Shown here: positions 5,475-5,545 of the stretch, piece after piece
Layout: each line of letters opens with the position of its first letter
How positions within the stretch are numbered: the first letter of the stretch is position 1
Assembly: GCA_947589375.1 (NCBI GenBank)
Contig: CANQAO010000071.1
Location: forward strand, 1-5,545
From: an uncultured Bacilli bacterium
GTDB lineage: Bacteria; Bacillota_I; Bacilli_A; RF39; UBA660
Reading direction: 5' to 3'
DNA length: 5,545 nt
Notes under the pieces: generated by a model
The model's input: the letters and a program-made list of their open reading frames with translations, nothing else
Told to the model about the DNA's origin: nothing
Database searches by the model: none
Program-made: the position numbers and the translations under genes

Positions 5475-5545
5475 TGTACCCTATAAAATGGACACGATAG
5501 GGATTTAAAATTTATTGATTAATGAATTGAAGAAGATGATTTCTG
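5475..5545 (+). mobile_element. Possible left end of a second IS3-like element (partial)
   Basis: TGTACCCTATA followed by AAATGGACA (5475-5494) resembles IS-type terminal repeats of the TGxACCC...GGACA pattern. It matches 15 of 20 positions with the terminus at 52-71 read on the minus strand (TGAACCCC...GTTGGACA). The element body would extend right, out of the window. A reading frame open to the window edge begins at TTG 5515 or ATG 5536 but is too short to identify, and its ribosome binding site is weak. The two termini differ enough to belong to different elements. No transposase or target duplication can be seen, so this is tentative. Confidence 0.4.

Noticed and set aside
1..5545. tRNA, rRNA, CRISPR array or replication origin
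   Set aside because: No cloverleaf-like segment, rRNA signature, regularly spaced repeat or DnaA-box cluster was seen on either strand.

Overview
The window is AT-rich DNA with tight gene spacing, strong AAGGAGG-type ribosome binding sites and sigma-A-like promoters. This points to a low-GC Bacillota lineage (Erysipelotrichia, Bacilli or a Mollicutes relative); I cannot place it further. All 12 tryptophans in the five main proteins use TGG, so the standard bacterial code applies and TGA is a stop.

Positions 74-4313, minus strand, hold a compact three-gene operon, in transcription order alr (PLP racemase), an ATP-grasp amino acid ligase of the D-aspartate ligase-like type, and asnB (glutamine-dependent amidotransferase). 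Gaps are 14 nt each, and each downstream gene's ribosome binding site touches the stop codon of the gene before it. The combination of racemase, ATP-grasp ligase and Asn-synthetase-like amidase resembles the parts needed to make a D-Asp/D-Asn peptidoglycan cross-bridge, as known in Lactococcus and Enterococcus. Here an Alr-fold racemase occupies the place where an aspartate racemase might be expected. This is the main functional hypothesis for the window.

Positions 4314-4468 are a divergent promoter region. It contains a promoter facing alr, an extended -10 promoter facing right, and a perfect 11-bp inverted repeat over the rightward -35 region. Positions 4469-5324, plus strand, hold two small genes almost touching (1 nt gap). 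The first looks like a zincin-type metallopeptidase relative whose HExxH motif has lost its catalytic Glu (HWLMH). The second is an unrecognised 106-residue protein. A terminator overlaps its stop codon.

Positions 5341-5474 have no large gene, but hold a near-consensus promoter (TTGACA, 17 bp, TATCAT), two hairpins and a possible four-codon leader ORF (Met-Cys-Leu-Cys) with a good ribosome binding site. Both window edges carry sequences resembling IS3-family insertion sequence ends, pointing outward: one at about 1-76, whose tip supplies the asnB stop codon, and one from about 5475. The segment between them therefore seems to be host chromosome or accessory DNA lying between two different insertion sequences.
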